DNA of 64,000 nucleotides. Origin: Streptomyces cinnamoneus. Lineage in GTDB: Bacteria > Actinomycetota > Actinomycetes > Streptomycetales > Streptomycetaceae. Below are positions 51,111-60,480 of this stretch, piece after piece (position 1 is the stretch's first letter; each line of letters opens with the position of its first letter). A program made the position numbers and the translations under genes. The notes beneath the pieces were generated by a model. It did not search any database. It worked only from the letters and a program-made list of their open reading frames with translations, and was not told the DNA's origin. Location: assembly GCF_014650495.1 (NCBI RefSeq), contig NZ_BMVB01000020.1, positions 1 to 64,000 of the forward strand, in the 5' to 3' direction.

Positions 51111-52439
51111 ATGAACGCTGCGGACCTGAGGCTCCCGGTCGACGTTCCATCGACGGCCCTCTTCACCGACCGGTACGAACTCACGATGCTGCAGGGTGCG
51201 CTGCGGTCCGGCACCGCCGGACGCCGCTCCGTCTTCGAGGTCTTCACCCGCCGGCTGCCCGAGGGGCGCCGCTACGGCGTCGTCGCGGGCACCGGCCGGG
51301 TCCTGGACGCCGTGGAGAACTTCCGCTTCGACGGCGGCGTGCTGGACTTCCTCGCCCAGCAGCGGATCGTGGACGAGCCGACCCTGGCCTGGCTGGCCGA
51401 CTACCGCTTCCGCGGTGACATCTGGGGCTACCCCGAGGGCGAGGTGTACTTCCCCGGCTCGCCCGTCCTGCGCGTCGAGGGCACCTTCGCCGAGGCGGTC
51501 CTGCTGGAGACCGTGATCCTCTCGATCCTCAACCACGACTCCGCCGTCGCCGCCGCGGCCTCCCGGATGGCGGTGGCGGCCGGCGAGCGGCCGCTGATCG
51601 AGATGGGGGCGCGCCGCACCCACGAGCTGGCGGCCGTCGCCGCGGCCCGCGCCGCCTTCGTGGGCGGCTTCGGCTCCACCTCCGACCTGGCGGCCGGCTT
51701 CCGCTACAACATCCCGACCGTCGGCACCAGTGCGCATGCCTTCACGCTGCTGCACGACAGCGAGCGCGACGCCTTCACGGCACAGGTGGACTCGCTCGGC
51801 GGGGGCACGACGCTGCTGGTGGACACCTTCGACGTCGCCGAGGCGGTCGCGATGGCCGTCGAGGTGGCGGGACCGGGCCTGGGGGCCGTACGGATCGACT
51901 CCGGCGACCTACTGCTGCTCGCCCACCGGGTGCGCCGCCAGCTGGACGACCTGGGCGCCAAGGACACCAGGATCGTGGTCACCAGCGACCTCGACGAGTA
52001 CGCCATCGCCTCGCTGGCCGCCGCGCCCGTGGACGCCTACGGCGTGGGCACCCAGCTGGTGACCGGCAGTGGGCACCCGACCTGCTCGATGGTCTACAAG
52101 CTGGTGGCGCGCGCCGAGGGCACCGGGCCCGACGCGCCGCTGCGGCCGGTGGCCAAGAAGTCGATGGGCGGCAAGACCTCCCACGGCGGCCGCAAGTGGG
52201 CCGCCCGCCGCCCGGACGCGTGCGGGGTGGCCGAGGCCGAGGTCGTGGGCACCGGCGAGGTCCCCGCGGAGCTGGCGGACCGGCAGCTGCTCGTCGAGCT
52301 CGTGCGGGGCGGCGAGGTCGTCGGCCGCGAGCCCCTGGCGGCGGCGCGCGAGCGGCACGTCGCGGCGCGTGCGGCGCTGCCGATGTCGGCGACCCAGCTC
52401 TCGCGCGGCGAGCCGGTGCTGCCCACGGAATACCTCTGA
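51111..52439 (+). CDS. pncB: Nicotinate phosphoribosyltransferase
   Basis: A 442-residue enzyme that converts nicotinate and PRPP to nicotinate mononucleotide in NAD salvage. Family marks are 'LFTDRYELTMLQGAL', 'SRMAVAAGERPLIEMGARR' (the phosphorylated-His region is 'RRTHELAAV'), 'GGFGSTSDLAAG', 'GTSAHAFTLLHD' and 'VRIDSGDLLLLA'. It is followed by pncA, which supplies its substrate. Confidence 0.93.
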   Translation: MNAADLRLPVDVPSTALFTDRYELTMLQGALRSGTAGRRSVFEVFTRRLPEGRRYGVVAGTGRVLDAVENFRFDGGVLDFLAQQRIVDEPTLAWLADYRFRGDIWGYPEGEVYFPGSPVLRVEGTFAEAVLLETVILSILNHDSAVAAAASRMAVAAGERPLIEMGARRTHELAAVAAARAAFVGGFGSTSDLAAGFRYNIPTVGTSAHAFTLLHDSERDAFTAQVDSLGGGTTLLVDTFDVAEAVAMAVEVAGPGLGAVRIDSGDLLLLAHRVRRQLDDLGAKDTRIVVTSDLDEYAIASLAAAPVDAYGVGTQLVTGSGHPTCSMVYKLVARAEGTGPDAPLRPVAKKSMGGKTSHGGRKWAARRPDACGVAEAEVVGTGEVPAELADRQLLVELVRGGEVVGREPLAAARERHVAARAALPMSATQLSRGEPVLPTEYL

Positions 52440-52545
52440 GGGCGCCCGAGTGCCCCTCCCCTAACCCCACCGGAGTCACTACCCTCGGTCACACAGGGTT
52501 GATCCGCACCGTCGGCCGAGAGCCCCTCACCTAAGGATCTGCACC

Positions 52546-53139
52546 ATGAACCGTGCGTTGATCATCGTCGACGTGCAGAACGACTTCTGCGAGGGCGGCA
52601 GCCTCGCGGTGGCCGGCGGCGCCGACGTCGCGGCAGCGATAACCGACCTGGTGGGCGAGGCGCCCGCCGGGTACGCACACGTCGTCGCCTCGCGCGACAT
52701 GCACATCGACCCGGGCGACCACTTCTCCGACCGCCCGGACTACGAGCACTCCTGGCCGCGGCACTGCGTGGCGGGCACGGAGGGCAGCGGCTTCCACCCC
52801 AACCTCTCCCCCGCCATCGCCTCCGGGGCGGTCCAGGCCGTCTTCGACAAGGGCGCCTACGCGGCCGGCTACAGCGCGTTCCAGGGCACCGACGAGAACG
52901 GCACGGAGCTCGCGGACTGGCTGCGGGCGCGCGAGGTGACCGACGTGGACGTGGTCGGCATCGCCACCGACTACTGCGTACGGGCCACCGCGCTGGACGC
53001 CCGCCGGGCCGGCTTCGGCACCCGCGTGCTGCTCGACCTCACCGCGGGAGTGGCCCAGGAGACCACCGAGCGGACCCTGGAGGAGCTGCGGGAGGCGGGC
53101 GTGGAGCTGAGCGGGAAGCCGGTCGTCCAGGGCGGCTGA
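52546..53139 (+). CDS. pncA: Nicotinamidase (isochorismatase family)
   Basis: A 197-residue enzyme that deamidates nicotinamide to nicotinate. The catalytic triad is D9 ('IIVDVQNDFC'), K102 ('VFDKGAYAAGYS') and C144 ('GIATDYCVRAT'). The metal site is 'DMHIDPGDHF' with a later His in 'SWPRHCV'. It lies 106 bp after pncB in the same direction, giving a two-step NAD salvage unit. Confidence 0.94.
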   Translation: MNRALIIVDVQNDFCEGGSLAVAGGADVAAAITDLVGEAPAGYAHVVASRDMHIDPGDHFSDRPDYEHSWPRHCVAGTEGSGFHPNLSPAIASGAVQAVFDKGAYAAGYSAFQGTDENGTELADWLRAREVTDVDVVGIATDYCVRATALDARRAGFGTRVLLDLTAGVAQETTERTLEELREAGVELSGKPVVQGG

Positions 53140-53192
53140 GGGCGACCGGGGGCCCTGGGGCGTGGGGTCTGTGCTGACCCGTCGGACACCCC

Positions 53193-53528
53193 CTAGGAGG
53201 GGCGCGCGGCGTCCGGGGCCCGCAGCAGGCTGGCGATCGGGTGCCAGGACTCGGTGTCGTCGTCCGGCACGGACCGCCACACGACCCCGTCGGGGTGGTG
53301 CAGCACCGCCGTGATCTCGTCCGGCGTGGGCGGCTCGGTGTTGCCGCGCAGGTAGACGGCGCGCAGACCGAGGTTGCGGAGCCGGGTGAGGGCGCGCTGG
53401 CGGTTGACGGCGTGCACGAGCACCCGCACGCGCGCTCCTGGCCGCACGGCACCGCCCGGCGGGCCCGCCAGGGACAGGGCGACGACGACGCTGCCGTCGG
53501 GGAGCTTGGCGAACCCACCACCTGCCAT
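53193..53528 (-). CDS. Conserved small hypothetical protein
   Basis: A 111-residue protein with 'MAGGGFAKLPDGSVVVAL' at the start, then a strand-rich middle ('RVRVLVHAVNRQRALTRL') and an acidic/aromatic end ('WRSVPDDDTESWHPIASLL'). No family is recognised. ATG 53528 is preferred because the start matches a natural beginning; ATG 53564 is possible. Confidence 0.65.
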   Translation of the reverse strand: MAGGGFAKLPDGSVVVALSLAGPPGGAVRPGARVRVLVHAVNRQRALTRLRNLGLRAVYLRGNTEPPTPDEITAVLHHPDGVVWRSVPDDDTESWHPIASLLRAPDAARPS

Positions 53529-53594
53529 CTGCCTCACTGCTCCCCTGGGACTGAGGGCGACCATAAGACCATCATGGTGGGCATTCTCGGCACG

Positions 53595-53628
53595 ATCGGC
53601 CGCCGCCCGCTAGGGGGCGACGGCCGAT
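53595..53628 (-). terminator. Terminator downstream of the M6 peptidase
   Basis: ATCGGCCG and CGCCC pair with GGGCG and CGGCCGAT, a stem of 13 bp with a one-base mismatch, located after the M6 peptidase stop on the minus strand. Confidence 0.7.
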
Positions 53629-53665
53629 GCACGCCTGACCTGCAAAGACGCAGGCTACTGCGGGG

Positions 53666-56080
53666 TTACTTGGTGGACGGGCCCACCTGGATCGTCATCG
53701 TCGAGCCGCCGAGGGCCTCGGTGAGGATCCGGATCCGGGTGTTGGTGTCGGTGAGCTTCACCGCGCCGGTCGGGTTGGCCTCGTCGTAGTAGGTGTTCTT
53801 GTGGTCGTCGAAGACCGGGACGCCCAGCTTGGGCTTGACCCGGGTGGCGACGCCGTCCTTGTGGACGGTGTAGCCCTGGGTCGGGTACCAGCTGAAGGTC
53901 GAGTCGTACGCCTGGAAGCGGTTGCGCATGAGCGAGCCGTCCGACCACTTCTCGGCCTTGGGGTGCGCGTCGACGGGCAGGATGCGGCCCGAGCCCGGGT
54001 GGACGCCGACGTTGTTGTCCGCCTGCGAGGTGTCCCACAGCCAGATGAGCAGGCCGTTCTGGTACGGGAAGTGCTCCACCCAGGCCGGCTTGGCCGTCTT
54101 CCAGCCGAAGTTGTACGGGCCGACCTTGAGGGTCTTGTCGTACGAGACGTACTGGCGGTTCTCGGCGATGTAGTACTGCGGGTACTCCTTGGTGAAGGAG
54201 GCGCCGATGCGCGAGAAGCCCTTGGCCGTCCAGCCGTTGTCGTCGCCCTCGGCACCGTCGGTGACGAGCGCCGTGCCGTCGGCGGTGAGGGTCAGGGCGT
54301 CGGCCGTGAAGCCCTTGCCGCCGGCGCCGCCGTCGGTGGCGTAGCGGAAGCGCAGGTCGATCTTCTTGCCGGCGTAGGCGTCGAGCGGGAACGCCAGCTT
54401 CTTGTACGCGCCCGAGACACCGGTCAGGGCGGGCTTGTCGCCGCCGTCACGCGTGATGGACTTGCCGTCGGCGGTGCCGTCGAGGGGCGTCCAGTTGGCG
54501 CCGCCGTCCGTGGAGACCTCGGTGTAGAGGAAGTCGTAGTTCTCCTCGATGTCCCACCAGCCCGAGAGGTCCAGGGACGCCTTGGCCTTGCCGGTGAGGT
54601 CGACGGAGCGCGTGAGCGTGTTCTTCAGGTCGTCGCCGGCGCCGCTCCACCACTGCTTCGAGCCCTCGGCGGGCTTGACGACGTCGGTGGTGACCTTCTT
54701 GGCGGGGAGGTCGACGACGAGCGCCTGCTTGTCCTTGGTGTTGTACTCGGCGACGCCCAGCCTGTGGGTCGAGCGGGTCGCGGCCTTGGCCTTGTCGTAG
54801 CTGAGCCAGCCGAGCTGGAGCTTGTCCCAGGCGCTCATGTCGCCGGGCAGGTCGCCGATGGTGTCCTTGCCCCGGCCGAGCCAGGAACCGGAGGACATCA
54901 GGGACCAGAAGTCGACGGAGGACTCACCGGTCCCGGTGGTGTCGTACTCGTCGGGGAGGCCCAGGTCGTGGCCGTACTCGTGGGCGAAGACGCCGAGGCC
55001 GCCGTTCTCGGGCTGCATGGTGTAGTCGCCGACCCAGATGCCGGTGTCGCCGATCTGCGTGCCGCCCGCCTTGTTGTTCGCGGGGCCGGTCTTCCCGGCG
55101 TCGGAGCCGTAGGCGTACCAACGGTGGGCCCAGATGGCGTCCTTGCCCTGGGCGCCGCCGCCCGCGGACTCGTCCTCACCGGCGTGCACGATCTGGAAGT
55201 GGTCGATGTACCCGTCCGGCTCGTTGAAGTTGCCGTCGCCGTCGAAGTCGTTGCGGTCCCACTGGTCGTACTTGGCCAGCTCCGCCTTGATGTCCGCGTC
55301 CGGGCGGCCGGCGGCCTTCTGGTCGGCGACCCACTGGTTGACGCCGTCGCGCACGAGGTCCCAGGCGCTGGGGCAGTTGGTGGAGCCGCAGTAGTTGGAG
55401 CCGTAACGGGCCTCGTTCCACTGGACCTTGACCCAGTCGGTGACGCTGCCCTCGACGGAGTAGCGGCCCGAGGACTGCTTCTCGTAGTACTTGGCGAGGG
55501 ACTCCTTGTTCTCGTCGTGCGAGAAGTAGAGGTCCTGGAAGTACTGGCGGTTGTAATCCTTCTGCCAGGCCGTGCTGTTGTCCTTCGCACGGTCCGGCTG
55601 GGCTATCAGGTTGTGCGCGGGGCCGGCCTTGCCGCCGTACTTCTTGACGGGCGGCTTGGGGCCGTCGGGGCCGTCCGGGTCGTACATGGTGGTGTCGTCG
55701 ACCTTGTCGCCGAAGTCGACCAGGATCGTAAAGATCTTGTCGGTCTTCTCGCGGGCCATCTCGACGTACTTGCCCTTGCCGAGCTGGACGACCTTCGACG
55801 CGCCGCGCTGCTCGGCCTTGGCGTCACCGGAGATCACCTGCTCCAGCGCCGCCTTGCGCTGGGCCTCCTGCTTCTTGCTGAACGGGCCCTTGAGGTCGTG
55901 CTCGGCACCGCGCTTGACCTGCGCCGGGTCCTGGCGCTGAACGTTCGTGGGGTCGGCGGTCGGCGAGCCGGTCACGCCCGCCGCCTGCGCGATCCCCGCC
56001 GTCAGGGTGCCCGTGCCGAGGGCCGCGACCACGGCGGCCACCGCGGCGGATCGGACGACCCTCCGTTGGCTGATCTTCAC
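53666..56080 (-). CDS. Secreted M6-family metallopeptidase (immune inhibitor A type)
   Basis: An 804-residue exported zinc protease. It has a signal peptide (about residues 1-34), a propeptide region and a catalytic domain with H367-E368-Y-G-H371 ('VFAHEYGHDLGLPDEYD') and a later Met/Ser turn 'WSLMSSGSWLG'. An EF-like Asp segment ('DGDGNFNEPDG') may bind calcium. C-terminal beta-sandwich domains follow. InhA-type enzymes degrade extracellular proteins. The ATG at 56080 follows AGGACATTCACAAGTG-type leader bases. Confidence 0.92.
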   Translation of the reverse strand: MKISQRRVVRSAAVAAVVAALGTGTLTAGIAQAAGVTGSPTADPTNVQRQDPAQVKRGAEHDLKGPFSKKQEAQRKAALEQVISGDAKAEQRGASKVVQLGKGKYVEMAREKTDKIFTILVDFGDKVDDTTMYDPDGPDGPKPPVKKYGGKAGPAHNLIAQPDRAKDNSTAWQKDYNRQYFQDLYFSHDENKESLAKYYEKQSSGRYSVEGSVTDWVKVQWNEARYGSNYCGSTNCPSAWDLVRDGVNQWVADQKAAGRPDADIKAELAKYDQWDRNDFDGDGNFNEPDGYIDHFQIVHAGEDESAGGGAQGKDAIWAHRWYAYGSDAGKTGPANNKAGGTQIGDTGIWVGDYTMQPENGGLGVFAHEYGHDLGLPDEYDTTGTGESSVDFWSLMSSGSWLGRGKDTIGDLPGDMSAWDKLQLGWLSYDKAKAATRSTHRLGVAEYNTKDKQALVVDLPAKKVTTDVVKPAEGSKQWWSGAGDDLKNTLTRSVDLTGKAKASLDLSGWWDIEENYDFLYTEVSTDGGANWTPLDGTADGKSITRDGGDKPALTGVSGAYKKLAFPLDAYAGKKIDLRFRYATDGGAGGKGFTADALTLTADGTALVTDGAEGDDNGWTAKGFSRIGASFTKEYPQYYIAENRQYVSYDKTLKVGPYNFGWKTAKPAWVEHFPYQNGLLIWLWDTSQADNNVGVHPGSGRILPVDAHPKAEKWSDGSLMRNRFQAYDSTFSWYPTQGYTVHKDGVATRVKPKLGVPVFDDHKNTYYDEANPTGAVKLTDTNTRIRILTEALGGSTMTIQVGPSTK

Positions 56081-56418
56081 TTGTGAATGTCCTCCCCAGT
56101 AACAACTGTGGAGGTATTTGACCGGAGTGACGCATGAAAAGACAGACCTTGACTGCGGCGATCAGAGCAAGTACGTTATCCGGCCTTTAACTTGCGGATA
56201 TCGGGCGACAACGGGCGCGCCGGTTCCCCTTGCTGCCGCCGCGGCGCGCCCGTGCGCCCCCAATGCTCCCAGTACCGTGGGTTAGGTCACGCTTACCGCC
56301 AGTTCCCCTCGGGCAAAGAGCACCGTAGAGTCGATAGCGGTATGTACCAACGGTACGTACCAGCCGACTCCGCACTCCCCCCATACCGACGCCCTTTGCC
56401 TTGAGGACGGATACCGCC
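56081..56418. promoter_or_regulatory. Divergent promoter region with two GGTAYGTACC repeats
   Basis: About 340 bases between the M6 peptidase and the small membrane protein. GGTATGTACC at 56339-56348 and the palindrome GGTACGTACC at 56352-56361 form a direct repeat with a 13-base period. They follow TAGAGT at 56326-56331, a possible -10 element for the rightward gene, so a repressor bound there could block it. Confidence 0.5.
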
Positions 56419-56700
56419 ATGCCGCGTCCGACTCCTGCACAGATCGCCTACGGATCGGCCACCGTCGTCTTCTCGACCCTCGCCATGCTCCTGCTGTCGC
56501 AGGCCGGGTCGGGCCTCGGCGTCGCCGTCATCGCCCTGACCGCCCTCGCGCTCGGCCTGGCCGTCGCCGCCGCCGTGGGCCTGCGGACGCCGCGCGGACG
56601 CGCGGCCGCCGCCACCCCGCCGTCCCAGGCGCGCACGCCCGCGCACGCGGGCCGGGCCGCCGCGGGCGCGGTCGCGGGGGAGCACTCACTCCACGGTTGA
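56419..56700 (+). CDS. Small two-helix membrane protein
   Basis: A 93-residue protein with two membrane helices ('GSATVVFSTLAMLLLS' and 'GVAVIALTALALGLAVAAAVG') and an Ala/Arg-rich tail. No family is recognised. ATG 56419 is preceded by GAGG at a long spacing. Its 3' end overlaps the convergent RDD gene by 15 bp. Confidence 0.65.
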   Translation: MPRPTPAQIAYGSATVVFSTLAMLLLSQAGSGLGVAVIALTALALGLAVAAAVGLRTPRGRAAAATPPSQARTPAHAGRAAAGAVAGEHSLHG

Positions 56701-57429
56701 GACCACCACGGTCTTGGCCGCCTTGTCGTGGATGCACTGGTGGTAGGGCTGGTCCCAGGTGCACCACAGCACGTTGACGAGCCAGAAGACGAAGCCGCAG
56801 CACGGCACGATCTGGGGCAGGGAGTAGACGGCGGCGCGCGTCCAGCCCGGCCTGCCCTCCGGGATCGCGCCGTTGTCCAGCATCGCGACCCGGATCTTCA
56901 TCAGCATCTTGCCCAGCGTCTGCCCACGGGTCGTCAGCATCAGGCCCTCGTAGACGAAGTAGACGAGGGAGACGATGATCGACAGGCCGGTCGACTTGCT
57001 CTGGTCGTCCCAGGGGTCGGACCGCCAGGCGATCCCCCAGAAGAGTGCGCTCACCGGGATGCTCACGATGAGCCCGTCGACGATGCGCGCGATCAGCCGG
57101 CGGAAGCGGTTCGCCAGCGGCGGCATGCCCGCGAGCGGATCGGTCGCGCCGTACTGGCCGCCGTAGGGATTCTGCGGGTCGCCCCCGTACGGGCCACCGG
57201 CGTACGGGCCCCCGGCGCCCGTCCCACCGTACGGACCGCCGCCCTGCGGGCCCCCGGCACCCGTCCCGCCGTACGGGCCGCCGCCCTGACCTCCGCCCTG
57301 CGGACCACCCCCGGCCGGGCCGCCGGCCCCGGCGCCCGGGTAGGGCGGGGGCTGCGGGGACTCCGGCTCGGAGGGCCGCTTCTGGAAGGGGTCGTCGGCG
57401 TCGCCGCCCCGCGGCTGGTCGTGGCTCAT
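56686..57429 (-). CDS. RDD-family membrane protein with Gly/Pro repeats
   Basis: A 247-residue protein. Residues about 25-95 are Gly/Pro/Tyr-rich repeats ('GGPYGGTGAGG'). The RDD domain follows: 'NRFRRLIARIVDGLIVS', 'LTTRGQTLGKMLMKIRV' and 'WCTWDQPYHQCIHDKAAKT', with about three to four helices. RDD proteins are thought to be transporters or ion exchangers in some cases, but functions vary. It is paralogous to the next RDD gene upstream, which has the same terminal Cys/His pattern. Confidence 0.85.
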   Translation of the reverse strand: MSHDQPRGGDADDPFQKRPSEPESPQPPPYPGAGAGGPAGGGPQGGGQGGGPYGGTGAGGPQGGGPYGGTGAGGPYAGGPYGGDPQNPYGGQYGATDPLAGMPPLANRFRRLIARIVDGLIVSIPVSALFWGIAWRSDPWDDQSKSTGLSIIVSLVYFVYEGLMLTTRGQTLGKMLMKIRVAMLDNGAIPEGRPGWTRAAVYSLPQIVPCCGFVFWLVNVLWCTWDQPYHQCIHDKAAKTVVVSTVE

Positions 57430-57505
57430 GGACCCAGTGGAACCCAGCCTTCCGGCTTCCGCATCCGGCTGTGTGCCGTTCGAGTCGTGCCGTCCGGGGA
57501 GGGGG

Positions 57506-58927
57506 TCAGCCCTTGGCCGCGGCGACGAACGTACGGGCCGCCTTGTCGTGCCAGCACTGGCGCCACGGCCGGTCGAACAGGCACCACAGCACGTTCAGCA
57601 CGCCGACGGCCGCCGCCCCCAGCAGGCCGTAGACCAGCCACCTGCGCAGCGCGGCACCGAAGGAGGCCGTGTCGTGCGACTCGATGTCCAGGACGCGCAG
57701 GCCGAACACCTTCTTGCCCAGGGTCCGTCCCCACTTGGCGGTCGGCAGGGCTTCGTAGAGCAGGCCGCCGACGAGCAGCACGGCGAGCACGATCGCCAGG
57801 TAGGTGCCCGTCGTGCCGTCGAGCAGCCAGACCGTCACGGTCTCGCCGGACTGCCGGGCCTCCTCCACCTTCGCGTCGATGTGCTCGACCGACTTGCCCC
57901 ACAGCGGCGCGGCGACGGCGCCCACCGCACCGCCGAGCACGACGGTGTCCAGCAGCCGGGCGGCCAGGCGCCGGCCCAGCCCCGCGGGACGGCCCTGGGC
58001 CTGCGCCGCCAGCAGGAACGGGTCGTCCTTGGGCGGCTTCCAGGGCGCGACCGCCTCACCGGCACCGGGCTGAGGCTGCTGGGCGAGCTGCTGCACCTGC
58101 TGGGCCCAGCCCACCGGCTGCGGCTGGGACTGCGCCCGAAGCTGCGGCCGGTCGGCGGGCACGGGCGCGGACGCCGGGCGCCGGGCCGGGAGGGAGGCCG
58201 CCTCGGGCTGTGGCGCCTCGGCGGCCTGCGGCTCGGGCCACACCTGCGGCGCGGGCCGGGCGGCCGGGGCGGTGCGCGGCCCGGCCGGCAGCGGAGCGGG
58301 CGGCCCTCCGGGGGCCGAGCCGTGCGGCTTGGGCCGGAGGGTGAGCGTGCCCTGGCCCGGGGCGGGGGCCTCCGGCGCCGGGGTCGCGGCCGCTGCCGGG
58401 CGGGCCTCCTGGACGGAGGGCTCCGCGGCGGCCGGCTCGGGCAGGCGCGGGTCACGGGCCCTGGGCAGCGCCGGGCCGGTGCCCGCGCCGCCGCCGCTCC
58501 GGTCCTCGCTCCGGCTCCCGCTGCGGTCCTCGCTCTGGCTGCCGCCCCAGGAGACGCGGTCCTTCTCCCGGCCGAAGCCGTCCTGCTGCGCGGTGTCCGC
58601 CTGCCAGGCCCCGGACCGCGGCTCGGTGCGGGCCTCGGGCAGCTCCGGCTCCTCGTCGAGGAACACCGGACCGGTCTCGTCCGGCAGCTGGACCGCGGGC
58701 CGCCGCTCCTGACGCGGCGTCGGCGGCACGGGGGCGGCGAGCGCGGGCAGCGGCGCGGCGGCCACCGAGGCGGGGGGCGAGGGCATCGGCTCGCCCTTGG
58801 CGGGGGCGGGCCGGCTGGTGCCGGGCACCCAGGCCGTGCCGCTCCAGTAGCGGATGTAGCCGGGGATGGACGGGTCGGGGTAATAGCCCGCGCGGGGAGT
58901 GTCCCCGGCGCCGTCAGGAGAGGTCAC
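57506..58927 (-). CDS. RDD-family membrane protein with DUF2510 start and disordered middle
   Basis: A 473-residue protein. Residues about 10-40 match DUF2510 ('AGYYPDPSIPGYIRYWSGTAW', quoted for its pattern of aromatic residues). Residues about 40-300 are Pro/Ala/Gln-rich and disordered. The RDD domain then carries 'GRRLAARLLDTVVLGG', 'TAKWGRTLGKKVFGLRV' and 'WCLFDRPWRQCWHDKAART'. GTG 58927 is chosen for the GGGGG five bases upstream; a TTG four codons earlier is possible. Confidence 0.84.
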   Translation of the reverse strand: MTSPDGAGDTPRAGYYPDPSIPGYIRYWSGTAWVPGTSRPAPAKGEPMPSPPASVAAAPLPALAAPVPPTPRQERRPAVQLPDETGPVFLDEEPELPEARTEPRSGAWQADTAQQDGFGREKDRVSWGGSQSEDRSGSRSEDRSGGGAGTGPALPRARDPRLPEPAAAEPSVQEARPAAAATPAPEAPAPGQGTLTLRPKPHGSAPGGPPAPLPAGPRTAPAARPAPQVWPEPQAAEAPQPEAASLPARRPASAPVPADRPQLRAQSQPQPVGWAQQVQQLAQQPQPGAGEAVAPWKPPKDDPFLLAAQAQGRPAGLGRRLAARLLDTVVLGGAVGAVAAPLWGKSVEHIDAKVEEARQSGETVTVWLLDGTTGTYLAIVLAVLLVGGLLYEALPTAKWGRTLGKKVFGLRVLDIESHDTASFGAALRRWLVYGLLGAAAVGVLNVLWCLFDRPWRQCWHDKAARTFVAAAKG

Positions 58928-59198
58928 CAATGCCCCCAACTCCGATCATGCACACCACACTTGACCTATCCGCCGTCTCCGGCCACCACAGCGTCCGGGC
59001 GGACACCTCCGTCCGCCCCTGCACGACACTAACGAAGAGCGGCGCCGCCGGAAGAAGGTGACCGCCAGAAAGACTGCCTTCGGGCGACAGCGGAGAGGTT
59101 TCACGGCCGGAAACAGGACACTCGAACGAGAGCCGCCCGCAAGGTTGTACGAACATCCCGGCCGGCCCGGAACCCCCTCCGGGCCGGCCGCACCCGCG

Positions 59199-59378
59199 CT
59201 AGGTGCTCCGCCGGGAGCGCAGAAACGTCAGGACGCCGCAGAGAACGCTCCGCAGCAATTCCCACCCGGGCGCTATGGCCGTCGATTTCCTCACCCTGGA
59301 GAAATACTCGTCGCTGGTGAGCTCGCCGGCCATCCAGCGCCTCCCCGACTCGACCATCTCGCCATCCCGCGTGATCAT
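59199..59378 (-). CDS. Small SHOCT-like hypothetical protein
   Basis: A 59-residue protein. 'WMAGELTSDEYFSRVRKST' resembles the short SHOCT helix pair, and the end is hydrophobic and basic ('LLRSVLCGVLTFLRSRRST'). ATG 59378 follows AGGGGGTCCTC. An upstream GTG at 59450 with GAAGG would add 24 residues. It is downstream of the GAF gene on the same strand and probably belongs with it. Confidence 0.55.
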   Translation of the reverse strand: MITRDGEMVESGRRWMAGELTSDEYFSRVRKSTAIAPGWELLRSVLCGVLTFLRSRRST

Positions 59379-59521
59379 GAGGACCCCCTGCCCTGCTAGA
59401 CCTGTGTCGACCATAGGACCCCGCGATCCGCGACGCCCGTTTCGCCGCACCTTCACACCTTCTACCCCACCATTGAGGTAGTCTCACCTGGCCAATTACC
59501 GTAATCCCCCAGGCGAATCAT

Positions 59522-60244
59522 TCATTCCGCCGCAGCCCTGCGCCCCAGAGCCGTGGCAGTTCCGATCATGTGTGCGAATACCAGCACATAGGACTTGCGC
59601 ACCTTGGAGAGCTCCTTCGCCTTCGGCGCGTCAATAATCAAAACCCCCTGGGCGACGCTCCCGGCGTACGCCGGGGCGACGAGGGCCGACTGATAGTCGT
59701 CACCCAGGTTGATTTTCAAATTACCCTTGGTGTCCCGGTTGTCATCAATATAGACCGGCTCGCCCTGCATTATCGCGTTGAGCAGGGCCTGTTCGTCCTT
59801 CTCGTCGAACCGCTCCGGAGGGTTGGCACCGCCGTACACCACCTCCCTCTTCAGGCGGCCCTCCTCGTCCAAGGAGTAGAAGGCCGCCCGCGCCCTGGAG
59901 CTGACATCCTTCGCGAGCGTGGTGATGAGCCGGTCATGGATCTGCCGCAGGATGGCCAGGGAATCATCCGGCCCGGACGTCAGCGTCCCCATGTGGTCGA
60001 TGACCGCGGACATCGCCGCTTCGAATTTGATGCCCTCGACCTGGCGATAACGCCGCTGGGCCACCAGCGAGAGCAACGGTGCCAGCATCGCGCTGATCGC
60101 CGCACAGACAATGAGCAGAATCTTTCCGGCGCCCTCGGTGCCGCCGATTTGCGTGGTACAGAGAACGGTCAGGCCGGGGGAGACAACAGGGAGCGCATAG
60201 AAGAAGAAATCGCTCCATTTCGATTGTTTGTTGTTGTCCGCCAT
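59522..60244 (-). CDS. Membrane-anchored GAF-domain protein
   Basis: A 240-residue protein. Two helices (about residues 14-34 and 40-62) are followed by a short coiled segment and a GAF-like domain ('FYSLDEEGRLKREVVYGG', 'AIMQGEPVYIDD', 'YQSALVAPAYAGSVAQGVLIID'). No output domain such as a kinase or cyclase is present. Codon use is visibly less GC-rich than neighbours, hinting at a separate origin. ATG 60244 follows AAGAAGGTG. Confidence 0.75.
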   Translation of the reverse strand: MADNNKQSKWSDFFFYALPVVSPGLTVLCTTQIGGTEGAGKILLIVCAAISAMLAPLLSLVAQRRYRQVEGIKFEAAMSAVIDHMGTLTSGPDDSLAILRQIHDRLITTLAKDVSSRARAAFYSLDEEGRLKREVVYGGANPPERFDEKDEQALLNAIMQGEPVYIDDNRDTKGNLKINLGDDYQSALVAPAYAGSVAQGVLIIDAPKAKELSKVRKSYVLVFAHMIGTATALGRRAAAE

Positions 60245-60480
60245 TACACCTTCTTCGAGACATCGGCCGCTGCGAGAGCGATCCATTATCCCGGCGTTTT
60301 CCCTTCCGTCAGCCCGGACGAGGAGAAGCTTCGGCGCAGCGGGGGGAGCACTCGCCGGGCGCGCGCCCTCGGCACGGTCCCGTGCGCGTCGGGCCGCAGG
60401 AAATCATGCGAAGTCGCGTCATGAAACGCCGTTCGCGGCCTCTCTTCCGGTGCCGGTCCCCGAGGAGAGAGGGCGCACTC

